Positions 23,822 through 32,467 of a DNA stretch of 64,000 nt are shown here, piece by piece. Under the pieces are notes generated by a model. It was not told the DNA's origin, did no database searches, and saw nothing but the letters and a program-made list of their open reading frames with translations. Location of the stretch: contig NZ_AP022579.1 in the NCBI RefSeq assembly GCF_010731295.1, positions 2,046,001 to 2,110,000 of the forward strand, written 5' to 3'. Source of the DNA: Mycolicibacterium boenickei. Lineage in GTDB: Bacteria > Actinomycetota > Actinomycetes > Mycobacteriales > Mycobacteriaceae. Made by a program: the position numbers and the translations under genes. The stretch's first letter is position 1. Every line of letters begins with the position of its first letter.

Positions 23822-25539
23822 TTCGTGTGCTCCTCGATCAGGTCGGCGACGGTGTGGATACACATCGCCAGGGATATCGCTCCGGCGTCGGGGGTTCCGA
23901 TGCTGCGTTCGGCCAGCGGACGTGCCCGGCCCACGCGGGGCCGAAGCTCGGCGGTATCCGCGGCGGCCTTCTCGGCGACTTCGGTGGCTGTCAACCAGGC
24001 TGTACGCCAATCAGTTCCGCTCTCGACGGCGGATGACAGCGCCGACACGAAGGGTGCCAACGCGTCGAGCATGGTCTTGTCGCCGGGCTGGGCTCCGCCC
24101 AGCGACGTCAACGCGTCGTGGCCGGCCCGGAGCGCGGCGGTCACCTCCCGGTCGCCGGGGGTACCGAGATTGCCGAGCCGGCGACCGGCCGCGGCCAGTG
24201 CGGCACCCCACAGCACGCCTGAGGTTCCACCCGCTTTGGCGGCCCACGCGTCGCCGGCCGCGGTCAGCACCGTCTCGGTGCCGCCGCCCTGGGCGAGCGC
24301 TGAAGCGGCCGCAGTATCGGCGGCCCGCGTGCCCTTGACCATGCCGCGGCCGTGGTCGCCGTCACCGGCTACCGCGTCGATGCGGCCGAGTTCGGCTTCG
24401 GCCGCGACCATCTGCGCGGCAATGGCCGAAATACCTTGGGCGACGAGTTGGGCCGCTGTCTTTCCGTCGGCATCGGCCTGGCCGATCTGCGGGGTGGTAG
24501 CCGGTGTCGTCACCACAGCGCGAGTCTTCGCCTCGGTCGTGGTGATGCGGCCCTTGCGGTAGGCCGGGGTGTCGGCGGGCGAGGTCCACAACCGCTCGAG
24601 TTCGTCGTCGAGCCACATCACCGTCAGCGAGCAGCCGGCCATGTCCAGGCTCGTCACGAGTTCACCGACCTCGGGCTGCACCACGGTGTAGCCGGCCTCG
24701 GTCAGGAGGGCCGCAACGGTTTTCCACACCACGAACAGTTCTTCGTACTTGGTGCGGCCGAGTCCGTTGAGGATCACCGCGATTCGGTTGCCGGTACCGG
24801 CGGGCTTCTCGGCGAGCACGCCGGTGACGAGGAGTTCGGCGAGTTCGGCCGCGGTGGGCATGATGTGGCTGGACACGCCCGGCTCGCCGTGGATGCCCAG
24901 ACCCAGGTCCATCGTGCCCGCGTCGACGGTGAACAGCGGCCGGTCCGCTCCTGGCATGGTGCAGCCGTCGAATGCCACGCCCAGCGTGCGGGTGCGGTCG
25001 TTGGACTTGCGGGCCACGGACTCGACGTCGGCGATGTCCCGGCCCTCTTCGGCGGCCGCACTGGCGCAACGGAATACGGTGAAGTCGCCCGCGATGCCAC
25101 GCCTCTTCGCGATGTCGTCCACCGACGCGCTGGCGATGTCGTCGGTCACAGCGAGGTAGCGTGCGTCGATGCCCTCGGACTGCAACTGCGTCACGGCCAG
25201 GCCGAAGTTCATCACGTCACCCGCGTAATTGCCCGTGATCAACAGCACGCCGGCATCCCCGTGCGCGGCACGCGCTACAGAGGCGGCTTCCTGCGTCGAA
25301 GGTGAGGTGAAGATGTTGCCGACGACCGCTCCGTCGGCGAACCCGGGGCCGACCACACCGCAGAAGGCGGGGTAGTGCCCCGAGCCGCCGCCGACGACCA
25401 CAGCGACCTTCCCCGAAGGGGTTTCGGTGGCGCGCACCACACCGCCGGGCACCCCGGCGACGTACTGCGCGTTCGCATCGAGGAATCCGGCGAGCATGTC
25501 TTCGGTGAAGGTGGCCGGATCGTTGAACAAACGTGTCAT
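23818..25539 (-). CDS. Dihydroxyacetone/erythrulose kinase (DhaK-DhaL fusion)
   Basis: ATP-dependent ketose kinase, 573 residues. The N-terminal DhaK domain (1-330) has [13 protein letters not shown] and the substrate-binding His in LGIHGEPG. The C-terminal DhaL domain (360-573) has [12 protein letters not shown] for Mg-ATP and [10 protein letters not shown]. The single-chain architecture is that of ATP-dependent DHA kinases and of the M. smegmatis erythrulose kinases DerK and LerK. Next to an isomerase, two other sugar enzymes and a transketolase, a C4 ketose is a plausible substrate, but dihydroxyacetone cannot be excluded. Confidence 0.92.
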   Translation of the reverse strand: MTRLFNDPATFTEDMLAGFLDANAQYVAGVPGGVVRATETPSGKVAVVVGGGSGHYPAFCGVVGPGFADGAVVGNIFTSPSTQEAASVARAAHGDAGVLLITGNYAGDVMNFGLAVTQLQSEGIDARYLAVTDDIASASVDDIAKRRGIAGDFTVFRCASAAAEEGRDIADVESVARKSNDRTRTLGVAFDGCTMPGADRPLFTVDAGTMDLGLGIHGEPGVSSHIMPTAAELAELLVTGVLAEKPAGTGNRIAVILNGLGRTKYEELFVVWKTVAALLTEAGYTVVQPEVGELVTSLDMAGCSLTVMWLDDELERLWTSPADTPAYRKGRITTTEAKTRAVVTTPATTPQIGQADADGKTAAQLVAQGISAIAAQMVAAEAELGRIDAVAGDGDHGRGMVKGTRAADTAAASALAQGGGTETVLTAAGDAWAAKAGGTSGVLWGAALAAAGRRLGNLGTPGDREVTAALRAGHDALTSLGGAQPGDKTMLDALAPFVSALSSAVESGTDWRTAWLTATEVAEKAAADTAELRPRVGRARPLAERSIGTPDAGAISLAMCIHTVADLIEEHTK

Positions 25540-25551
25540 GGCGGCGTCCCG

Positions 25552-26322
25552 TCAGTGCATGTGGCTACCACCGTTGATGTCAACGGTGGTTCCGGTGAGG
25601 TAGCTGGCGTCCTGGCTCGACAGGAACGTCATGACGGCGGCGATTTCGTCGGTGGTGGCGGTGCGCCCGACCGGGATGTCGGCGGCGAGCTTGGCTTCCT
25701 GCTCATCGGTGGAGCCGACGCGGATGTTGGTGTCGACCGCGCCCGGGGTGACGGCGTTGACCGTGACGCCGGTGTCGGCGATCTCGCGGGCCAGCGACTT
25801 GGTGAAGCCAAGGATCGCGGCCTTGGCCGACGAGTAAGGCACCTTGCCGAAGACTCCGCCGCCGCGCTGCGCGGACACCGAGCTCATGTTGACGATGCGG
25901 CCCCATCCGGCGTCGATCATGTCGGGCAGGAAAGCCTTTGTGACCAAGTAGGTTCCGGTGGCGTTGACCGCCATGACCCGGTTCCACAGCTCCAGCGTGG
26001 TGTCGAGGAACGGCACCGGTGAGGTGATTCCGGCGATGTTGGCCAGGGCGCCGACGACGGGCAGGTTGCCTGAGGCGACCTCGGCGGCGACCGCGTCGTG
26101 GGCGGCGGTGACCGACTCCTCGGAGGTGACGTCGATGGCGTGACCGAAGGCGGGAATGCCGAACTGGTTGCCGATCTCGGCGGCGACCTTGGCGGACTTC
26201 TCGCCGTCCAGGTCGAGGACGACGATGGCCCAGCCTTCCTTGGCGTAGCGCTGGGCGACGGCCATGCCGATGCCCTTGTCGGACGTGGCTCCGGTGACGA
26301 CCGCGGTGCGGGTGACGGACAT
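25552..26322 (-). CDS. SDR-family sugar/polyol dehydrogenase
   Basis: NAD(P)-dependent classical short-chain dehydrogenase, 256 residues. The cofactor motif is TGATSDKGIGMAVAQ (TGxxxGIG with an insertion), Asp (LDLDG) at the end of beta-2 favours NAD, NIAG follows, and the catalytic Ser-Tyr-Lys are in MSSVSAQRGG and VPYSSAKAA. The lengthened glycine loop is unusual. It lies 12 bases upstream of the kinase gene, so it is probably co-transcribed and oxidises a polyol to the ketose that the kinase phosphorylates. A D-threitol dehydrogenase-like role is inferred, not shown. Confidence 0.88.
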   Translation of the reverse strand: MSVTRTAVVTGATSDKGIGMAVAQRYAKEGWAIVVLDLDGEKSAKVAAEIGNQFGIPAFGHAIDVTSEESVTAAHDAVAAEVASGNLPVVGALANIAGITSPVPFLDTTLELWNRVMAVNATGTYLVTKAFLPDMIDAGWGRIVNMSSVSAQRGGGVFGKVPYSSAKAAILGFTKSLAREIADTGVTVNAVTPGAVDTNIRVGSTDEQEAKLAADIPVGRTATTDEIAAVMTFLSSQDASYLTGTTVDINGGSHMH

Positions 26323-26340
26323 GTGGTGGTTCCTTTCGGG

Positions 26341-27171
26341 TCAGATCAGAGAAGAGATGAGGTTTCCGGCCGCGGCGGCGGCGGAGGGACGTTCGTCGTG
26401 TGTGACGTCGCGGGTTTCGAGTTCCAGCGAGAAATGGCCCGCATAGCCGGCATCGGCGAGGTTTTTGAGTCCGGTCGCGAAATCGACGTCGCCGTTGCCG
26501 ACCGACAGATTGATGTTGCCGGGGACGGCGTCCCGGATGTGTACGTGGCGGATACGTGGGCCGAACCTGCCGACGAAGTCCGCGGGATCGCCGCCCGAGG
26601 CCACGATGTGGCTGAAATCCATGACGATCCCGATGTTTTCGTCGAGGCGGTCGGCCAGCAGCTGGGCACGTTCGATGTCGGAGCACAGGCGGAAGAAGTG
26701 CAGGGACTCGGTCCAGAGTTCGACGCCGCGGGCGGCGGCAACCTGTGCGGCTACCGCGAGTTCGCTCGCCACGGTGGTCAGATCCTCGTCGAGTGAGGCG
26801 ACCGGCTCGTGGTCGAGCGCGCCGCACGGCAGCACCAGGGCCTCGGCGCCGGTGGTCACGGTCAGTTCGACCAGCATGGCCAGGTGCCGGTTCCGGATGG
26901 CGCGGCCCGCGCCGTCGAGCGCGACGTTCAGGTCGCCGATGTCGCCGTTGATCGAGCGGACCCGGATACCTGATGCCGTGACGGTGGCGGCTACCTCGCG
27001 CACGGCGTCCTCGTCGAGGACGAAGGGCACGTGATCGCAGACGCCGGGCAGCGCTCCCAGGTCGATCTCGGTGAAGCCCAGACCGGCAATGGTGTCCAGG
27101 GCCTGGGGCAGCGGTTGGTGGCGGAAGCTGATCGTCGAACAGCCCAGCCGGGCGTGGAACGAATCTGGCAT
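26341..27171 (-). CDS. TIM-barrel sugar isomerase/epimerase (AP_endonuc_2 family)
   Basis: A 276-residue xylose-isomerase-like TIM barrel. Visible pieces are LGCSTISFRHQPLPQALDTIAGLGFTEIDL at the N-terminus, a metal-ligand Glu in LWTESLHF, Asp/His in IVMDFSHIVASG, the HVHIRDA strand and LELETRD at the end. Related enzymes include hydroxypyruvate isomerases and the L-erythrulose 1-phosphate isomerase LerI. The ATG at 27171 follows CAGGAG at a somewhat long spacing; the 54 residues upstream in frame cross operator sequences and are not coding. It is the first gene of the minus-strand operon. Confidence 0.85.
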   Translation of the reverse strand: MPDSFHARLGCSTISFRHQPLPQALDTIAGLGFTEIDLGALPGVCDHVPFVLDEDAVREVAATVTASGIRVRSINGDIGDLNVALDGAGRAIRNRHLAMLVELTVTTGAEALVLPCGALDHEPVASLDEDLTTVASELAVAAQVAAARGVELWTESLHFFRLCSDIERAQLLADRLDENIGIVMDFSHIVASGGDPADFVGRFGPRIRHVHIRDAVPGNINLSVGNGDVDFATGLKNLADAGYAGHFSLELETRDVTHDERPSAAAAAGNLISSLI

Positions 27172-27230
27172 GCGGCGCTGCTTTCTCCTGAGCCTCACGG
27201 CGTTGTGACCGTGCCCACAGTACATTGGTC

Positions 27231-27337
27231 GACTGTTAACAGTCAACGGGCGGCAATAAATTTCTGTTGACTGTTGACAGTGCCATGTGTTCGGGCTCAC
27301 ACTGAGACCATCCACCGCACTGTTGACCGTCAACAGT
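27231..27337. promoter_or_regulatory. Cluster of three operator-like sites for the GntR regulator
   Basis: The intergenic region between the divergent operons holds GACTGTTAACAGTC (27231-27244, perfect palindrome), TGTTGACTGTTGACAGT (27265-27281, tandem half-sites) and ACTGTTGACCGTCAACAGT (27319-27337, perfect 9-1-9 palindrome). All share the half-site CTGTTGAC. The same half-site recurs before the GntR gene at 30524-30545. Together they look like operators through which one GntR repressor controls both directions. Confidence 0.82.
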
Positions 27338-27393
27338 TACTGGGTTTCCCCAGGTGGGCACGGATTTGAACGGGATTTGAAAGGATGACGCCC

Positions 27394-28725
27394 ATGAGCG
27401 ATGACGCTCTGAAAATGCGGGGTCCCGTACTCGGCACCAAGGACGCCAAGCGGGTCGCAGTCGGCTCCGCCGTCGGCGCGGTGATCGAAACCTATGACTT
27501 CATCGGATTCGGGACTGCCGCCGCGCTCTACTTCGGCCACGCGTTCTTCCCGAACTCCAGCCCCGTCGCGGGCACCCTGGCTGCGTTCGCGACCCTCGGC
27601 GTGGGCTTCGCAGCCCGGCCGCTCGGCGGCATCATCGGTGGCCACCTCGGTGACAAGCTCGGCCGCAAGCCGGTGCTGGTGGCGTCGTTGCTCATCATGG
27701 GTCTGGCCACGTTCGCCATCGGATTGCTGCCCACCTACGCCGCGGTCGGCGTCCTGGCCCCGGTTCTCTTGGTGACGGTGCGGATCATCCAGGGCCTGGC
27801 CTTCGGCGCGGAGTGGGGCGGCGCCATCCTCATGAGCTACGAACACGCACCGTGGAAGGAGAAGGGCCGCTATACCGGCATCGTGCAGGCCGGATTCCCG
27901 GTGGGACTGCTGCTGGCCAACCTGGTGTTCCTGGGCAGCGTGCACATCGGGGGTGACTGGGCGTGGCGGCTGCCGTTCCTGGCCAGCATCGTCCTGGTCG
28001 CCGTCGGGCTGATCATCCGGGCCAAGGTGCCCGAGTCGCCGGTATTCGAAGACGTCAAGGGCGAGGGCAAGATCGTCAAGGCGCCGATCGTCGAGGTGAT
28101 CAAGAACGACTGGCGAAATATCCTGCGCGGCATCGGCCTTCGCATCGCCGAGACCGCCGGCTATGCCGTCTCGATCACCTACATGATCTCCTACCTCAAG
28201 ACCGCGAAGCTGGCCACCGCGACCGAAACCCTTGTGGCGCTGTGCATCGCTGCCGCACTCGGGATCTTCGCGACCGCGGCGTGGGCTCGGCTGACCGACC
28301 GGGTGGGCCGGCGGCCCGTCTATCTGTGGGTGTGCGCGTTCGGCATCCCATTCGGTGTGCTGATGTTCGTGCTCGTCAACACCGGTCTGGTGCTGCTGAT
28401 CATCGCGACATTCGTGATCGCCTACGGCGTGTGTCAGAACGCCCTCGCCGGTGCGCAGGGCGCGTGGTTCCCAGAACTGTTCACCGCCAACACGCGAGCA
28501 TCGGGCGCCTCGCTGGCGTACCAGATTTCGGCCATGGTCTCGGGTTTCACGCCGTTCATCACGACGCTGCTGTTCCAGGCGATGGGCTGGATGGGGCCTG
28601 CCCTGCTCTTCTCCGCGTACGCCGCGATCGGACTGTGGGCCGCCCTGGTGACCCGAGAGACCTGGGGCCCAGCCGAACGTCAGGCCGCTGAGAAGGCCGT
28701 CGCCGACCACGCCCTGGCCGCCTGA
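27394..28725 (+). CDS. MFS transporter (metabolite:H+ symporter subfamily)
   Basis: A 443-residue, 12-segment major facilitator. Its loop 2-3 motif GGHLGDKLGRKPVLV, the ARPLGGIIGG region and RIIQGLAFGAEWGGA are typical of the MHS subfamily (ProP, ShiA, KgtP). AAAGGA at 27380-27385 is correctly spaced for the ATG at 27394; the ATG at 27385 overlaps that site and is less likely. It probably imports the substrate of the surrounding catabolic genes. The stop shares one base with the next ATG. Confidence 0.9.
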   Translation: MSDDALKMRGPVLGTKDAKRVAVGSAVGAVIETYDFIGFGTAAALYFGHAFFPNSSPVAGTLAAFATLGVGFAARPLGGIIGGHLGDKLGRKPVLVASLLIMGLATFAIGLLPTYAAVGVLAPVLLVTVRIIQGLAFGAEWGGAILMSYEHAPWKEKGRYTGIVQAGFPVGLLLANLVFLGSVHIGGDWAWRLPFLASIVLVAVGLIIRAKVPESPVFEDVKGEGKIVKAPIVEVIKNDWRNILRGIGLRIAETAGYAVSITYMISYLKTAKLATATETLVALCIAAALGIFATAAWARLTDRVGRRPVYLWVCAFGIPFGVLMFVLVNTGLVLLIIATFVIAYGVCQNALAGAQGAWFPELFTANTRASGASLAYQISAMVSGFTPFITTLLFQAMGWMGPALLFSAYAAIGLWAALVTRETWGPAERQAAEKAVADHALAA

Positions 28726-29543
28726 TGCGTGCGGCGAAGGTGCGTGACGCTGCCTACCGGATGCGTCACCACGTACTGAACATGGGTGAGGCGCAGGGAC
28801 AGGGCTACGTCGGGCAGGCGCTCGGCGCGGCCGACATGCTGGCCGTCGTCTATGCCGACCAGTTGCGCTACCGCGCCGACGATCCGCACTGGGACGGTCG
28901 GGACCGGTTCCTGCTGTCGACGGGCCACTATGCGATCGGCCTGTACGCGGCGCTGGCCGAGGCCGGCATCATCGATATCGCCGAACTCGACACGTACGGC
29001 TCTGACGAGTCCCGACTGCCGATGTCCGGAATGGCCAGCTACACACCGGGAATGGAGATCTCGGGCGGATCGCTGGGCCACGGTCTGACGGTGGCCGTCG
29101 GGATGGCACTCGGCTTGCGACACCAGGGCAACCAGGCTCGGGTGATCAACTTCCTCTCCGACGGCGAGCTCGACGAGGGTTCCACGTGGGAGGCCGCGAT
29201 GGGTGCCTCGCATCACGGGCTCGGGAACCTGATTGCGTTGGTCGACATCAACGCGCTGCAGGCCGACGGCCCGACCGTGGGTGTGCTGCGCACCGAACCC
29301 GTGGCCGACAAGTGGGCCGCGTGTGGCTGGCACGTGCAACGGGTTGACGGCAACGACGTCGATGCGCTGTTGCGGGCCTTCGATTCCACGGCCACTGACC
29401 GACCCTCGGCCATCCTGTGTGACACCAAGGTCGGCAGGGGAGTGCCGCTACTGGAAACCCGCGAGAAGGCGCACTTCATGCGCATCGACGCCGATGAGTG
29501 GCAGATCTGCCGCGACCAACTCACTGAAGGGGCTTCAGCATGA
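28725..29543 (+). CDS. Transketolase, N-terminal (TPP-binding) subunit
   Basis: A 272-residue stand-alone N-terminal transketolase domain. MASYTPGMEISGGSLGHGLTVAVGMALG and the pyrophosphate-binding SDGELDEGSTWEAAM ... VDIN show the TPP fold; the usual GDG is SDG. It pairs with the next gene, whose start overlaps by ATGA. Split transketolases occur in archaea and in several bacterial sugar pathways. Here it would transfer a two-carbon unit to or from the ketose phosphate made by the neighbouring kinase and isomerases. Confidence 0.92.
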   Translation: MRAAKVRDAAYRMRHHVLNMGEAQGQGYVGQALGAADMLAVVYADQLRYRADDPHWDGRDRFLLSTGHYAIGLYAALAEAGIIDIAELDTYGSDESRLPMSGMASYTPGMEISGGSLGHGLTVAVGMALGLRHQGNQARVINFLSDGELDEGSTWEAAMGASHHGLGNLIALVDINALQADGPTVGVLRTEPVADKWAACGWHVQRVDGNDVDALLRAFDSTATDRPSAILCDTKVGRGVPLLETREKAHFMRIDADEWQICRDQLTEGASA

Positions 29544-30517
29544 GCACCAAACTGCGCACCTCGGCGATGATCGCGTCGTTCGCCGATCCCGGACAGAAGA
29601 CCACGCCCGCTCCCTTCGGGCACGCGCTCGTGAAGGCCTCCCAAGCCGATGACCGGATCGTCGGGCTCACGGCGGATCTCGGCAAGTACACCGACATGCA
29701 CATCTTCGCGCAAGCCTTCCCAGAACGGTTTTTCCAGATGGGCATGGCCGAGCAGCTGCTGTTCGGCGCCGCGGCCGGGATGGCCGAGACCGGCCTGATT
29801 CCTTTCGCCTCAACGTATTCGGTGTTCGCGGCGAGGCGGGCCTACGACTTCATCTGCCTCGACATCGCCGAGCCGGGTCTCAACGTCAATATCGTCGGCG
29901 GGCTCCCCGGCCTGACCACGGGCTACGGTCCGTCCCATCAGGCCACTGAAGATGTCGCGATCTTCCGGGGAATGCCGGGGCTGACCATCGTCGATCCGTG
30001 CGATTCGGTCGACATCGAGCAGGCCGTCCCGCAACTTGCCGAGCATCCGGGGCCGACCTACCTGCGCCTGTTGCGCGGGCAGGTGCCGACGGTCCTCGAC
30101 GAGTACGGCTACACGTTCGAACTCGGCAAGGCCAAGGTGGTGCGTCCCGGCAATGATGTGGTGTTCGTGTCCAGTGGACTGATGACGATGCGGGCCCTGC
30201 TGGCCGCCGAGGAACTGGCCGGTCACAAGGTCGACGCCGCCGTGGTGCACGCGCCGACACTCAAGCCGTTCGACGCCGACACGGTGCTGCGTGAACTGGA
30301 TTCGGATCGATTGGCGCTGACGCTGGAGAACCACACCGTGGTCGGGGGGTTGTTCGAAACCGTCGCCGCGGAGATGGTCCGGCGAGGGGTCAGTCGGCAG
30401 GTCACGCCGATCGCGTTGCCCGACGAGTTTCTGGCTGCAGGGGCACTGCCGACCTTGCACGACCGCTACGGCCTGTCCACCCGGCGAATCGTCGCATCGG
30501 TCCTGGGGCGGTTGTAG
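29540..30517 (+). CDS. Transketolase, C-terminal subunit
   Basis: A 325-residue pyrimidine-binding and C-terminal transketolase domain, partner of the preceding subunit. The catalytic Glu that activates TPP is in GMAEQLLFGAAAGMA, followed by STYSVFAARRAYD and VGGLPGLTTGYGPSHQATED. The start overlaps the N-terminal subunit gene by four bases. A second, presumably housekeeping, full-length transketolase should exist elsewhere in the genome; this split copy is probably pathway-specific. Confidence 0.92.
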   Translation: MSTKLRTSAMIASFADPGQKTTPAPFGHALVKASQADDRIVGLTADLGKYTDMHIFAQAFPERFFQMGMAEQLLFGAAAGMAETGLIPFASTYSVFAARRAYDFICLDIAEPGLNVNIVGGLPGLTTGYGPSHQATEDVAIFRGMPGLTIVDPCDSVDIEQAVPQLAEHPGPTYLRLLRGQVPTVLDEYGYTFELGKAKVVRPGNDVVFVSSGLMTMRALLAAEELAGHKVDAAVVHAPTLKPFDADTVLRELDSDRLALTLENHTVVGGLFETVAAEMVRRGVSRQVTPIALPDEFLAAGALPTLHDRYGLSTRRIVASVLGRL

Positions 30518-30523
30518 GATCAG

Positions 30524-30545
30524 TGTTGACAAACAAATGTTGACA
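30524..30545. promoter_or_regulatory. Operator-like direct repeat before the GntR gene
   Basis: TGTTGACA occurs at 30524-30531 and again at 30538-30545, a 14-base period between starts. The half-site matches the three operators in the 27.2-27.3 kb intergenic region. Its place immediately before the ribosome site of the GntR gene suggests autorepression. Confidence 0.75.
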
Positions 30546-30560
30546 GTCGAGGAGCAGTCA

Positions 30561-31229
30561 ATGTCGGTCGAGGCCCCGTCGCTGCTGCGGCTTGAGAAAA
30601 CCAGCCTGCGCGAGCAGGCGCTCTCGGCGCTGCGCCGTGCGATCACCTCGGGTCAGCTCCAGCCCGGCACCCACCTCGTGGAGACCGATCTGTCCGACGC
30701 TCTGCAGATCAGCCGAGGCACGCTGCGTGAGGCCATGCGGCAACTGCAGCAGGAGGGGTTGATCTCGGCGGGGGCCAGGGGTCGCCTGTCGGTCCGGCAT
30801 CTTGATGCCAAGGAAATCAAGGACATGTTCGACGTCCGGGGTGCCCTGGAATCCTTGGCTGCCGGCGAACTCGCCTCGCGGGAGGATCGCGGCGACGCCG
30901 TGTCGGCCTTGCGTGCCGCCGTCGCCGACATGGAGCGGTGGGCGGCCTCGAATCTGGAGGATCGCATCGAGGCGGATCTCAAATTCCATCGCACGATGTG
31001 CCATCTGAGCGGTAACGAGACCCTGCTGCACGTGTGGTCGTCGCTGGAGGGCAGTATCCGGATGTCGATCATGTACGCCGGGGTGGATCGGGCGCTCAAG
31101 AACATGGACGCCAAGCGGCATCTGGACATCGTCGATGCCATCGAATCCGGCGACGCCGCTGCTGCCGCCGCCACCGTGCGTGAGCACATGTGCACTGCCG
31201 CAGCGGTTTTGGTTGAGGACGCCGGCTAG
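30561..31229 (+). CDS. GntR-family transcriptional regulator (FadR subfamily)
   Basis: A 222-residue regulator. The N-terminal winged helix-turn-helix covers LREQALSALRRAITSGQLQPGTHLVETDLSDALQISRGTLREAMRQLQQEGLI, and the C-terminal all-helical FCD domain carries DLKFHRTMCHLSGN, giving metal/ligand residues Asp and His. GAGGAG six bases before the ATG at 30561 fixes the start; an ATG at 30537 lies inside the operator repeat. It is the likely repressor of the flanking sugar operons, with a pathway intermediate as inducer. Confidence 0.92.
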   Translation: MSVEAPSLLRLEKTSLREQALSALRRAITSGQLQPGTHLVETDLSDALQISRGTLREAMRQLQQEGLISAGARGRLSVRHLDAKEIKDMFDVRGALESLAAGELASREDRGDAVSALRAAVADMERWAASNLEDRIEADLKFHRTMCHLSGNETLLHVWSSLEGSIRMSIMYAGVDRALKNMDAKRHLDIVDAIESGDAAAAAATVREHMCTAAAVLVEDAG

Positions 31230-31241
31230 CTGGTATGTCGA

Positions 31242-31844
31242 TTACAACGGCGCCAGCAGCAGGGTGCACGCCGTCTTGAGGCTTTGTTGCGCCTCGGCGG
31301 TGGACATGCGCCCGTTGAGACTGGACTGCAGGATGCCGTGCCAGGTCTGCTGAACCAGGCGGACCAGAGAGACCTGTTGGGGGCTTGGATCTTTCACCCC
31401 TGACGCGTCCAGCAGCATCGTGCGCACCAACCGATCGATCCGGCCCACCTCGGCGACCACCGCCCCGTCGGCGGCATTGAGGGCGTTGAGCATGGCAGCG
31501 CTCAGATGCGGTTGGCGCAACATGGTCCGGGTGGCGCGTGTCAGGACGTCGAAAACCCGGTCGGCCGGCGTCCCCGGCGGGGTGGACCGGCGATCGATGC
31601 CCTCCTGCATGCCTTCGACCCGGTCGGCCATCACGGCGAGGAAGAGATGGGTCTTGGATGGGAAATACCGGTACAACGTGCCGAGCGCCACCCCGGCCGA
31701 TTTCGCGACCTCCTGCATCTGAACCTGCTCGGCCGGCCGCAGCGCGCCCAACACTCCCGCCGCGCGCAGGATCGCCTCACGCCGCTCCTGCTGGAGCTCC
31801 GAACTGGGCTCCGCGGCGGGGCGTGGTTCCCCGATCCTCGGCAA
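31242..31844 (-). CDS. TetR-family regulator (KstR-like)
   Basis: A 200-residue TetR regulator. The DNA-binding part is EAILRAAGVLG ... VQMQEVAKSAGVALGTLYRYFPSKTHLF, and the C-terminal half resembles the KstR subgroup that senses acyl-CoA intermediates. It starts with TTG at 31844, preceded by AGGGAGAA at a good distance. It is divergent from the NTF2-fold gene, and the gap holds two copies of a motif that recurs before the EthD-like gene, probably its operators. Confidence 0.86.
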   Translation of the reverse strand: MPRIGEPRPAAEPSSELQQERREAILRAAGVLGALRPAEQVQMQEVAKSAGVALGTLYRYFPSKTHLFLAVMADRVEGMQEGIDRRSTPPGTPADRVFDVLTRATRTMLRQPHLSAAMLNALNAADGAVVAEVGRIDRLVRTMLLDASGVKDPSPQQVSLVRLVQQTWHGILQSSLNGRMSTAEAQQSLKTACTLLLAPL

Positions 31845-31867
31845 CGCTGCTTCTCCCTTTCGATGGC

Positions 31868-31931
31868 GAATTCACCCTAGATCACAGTCAGGTTGGGCTG
31901 TAACGTGACCAAAAACTGAAATTCATTCTAG
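31868..31931. promoter_or_regulatory. Two operator-like motifs in the TetR divergent promoter
   Basis: GAATTCACCCTAG (31868-31880) and AAATTCATTCTAG (31919-31931) share the pattern RAATTCAyyCTAR. The second lies just before the ribosome site of the NTF2-fold gene. A third copy occurs at 32424. The inverse, TAGAAT-GA-ATTTCA, is a near-palindrome as expected for a TetR dimer. Confidence 0.68.
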
Positions 31932-31951
31932 TTCTGCGAGAGAGGTTTGGC

Positions 31952-32425
31952 ATGGCGAGATTCACCCGCGAAGAGTTGTCCGGCGCACTCGACCACTACA
32001 CCAAGACGGTGGAGGTCTGCTCGAAGACAGGCGACTGGGCTCCGTTCGCCGACCTGTTCACCGAGGACGTCACCTACATCGAGCACGCCTACGGCGTCTT
32101 CGAAGGGCGCGAAGAGGTCAGGCGGTGGATCACGGCCACCATGCTGCCGTTCCCACACATGCGTTTCCCGCACACCTGGGTGGCATTCGACGAGGAAAAC
32201 GGCGCGATCGTGATGGAGATCCTGAACGTCCTCGATCACCCCACCGAACCGGGGAAGGAGTTCGGATTCCCCAACATCACGCGCCTGGTCTACGCCGGGG
32301 ACAACCTGTTCTCCAGTGAGGAAGACGTCTACAACCCCAACCGGGATGCACCGCGCACCGTCGGCGCCTGGCTGAAGGCGGGCGGAGTCATGCAGGGCGA
32401 GCTGCCGGCCATGAAGCATCCCTGA
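31952..32425 (+). CDS. SnoaL/NTF2-fold protein
   Basis: A 157-residue alpha+beta cone-fold protein of the SnoaL-like class: helical start (TREELSGALDHYTKTVEVC), DWAPFADLFTEDVTYIEHAYGVFEGREEVRRWI, then beta strands ending in a tryptophan-containing sheet. Members are isomerases, dehydratases or hydroxylase subunits acting on ring compounds. The Asp/His pair typical of ketosteroid isomerase cannot be confirmed by eye. It follows an operator copy and precedes the EthD-like gene, with which it probably forms an operon. Confidence 0.8.
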   Translation: MARFTREELSGALDHYTKTVEVCSKTGDWAPFADLFTEDVTYIEHAYGVFEGREEVRRWITATMLPFPHMRFPHTWVAFDEENGAIVMEILNVLDHPTEPGKEFGFPNITRLVYAGDNLFSSEEDVYNPNRDAPRTVGAWLKAGGVMQGELPAMKHP

Positions 32426-32437
32426 AATTCACTCTAA
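32424..32437. promoter_or_regulatory. Third copy of the TetR operator-like motif
   Basis: GAAATTCACTCTAA matches the two motifs at 31868 and 31919. It overlaps the last two bases of the NTF2-fold gene and lies 30 bases before the EthD-like gene. This suggests a second regulated promoter inside the short operon. Confidence 0.6.
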
Positions 32438-32467
32438 TTTCGACCTGAATGCATCGGGAGAAGCAGC

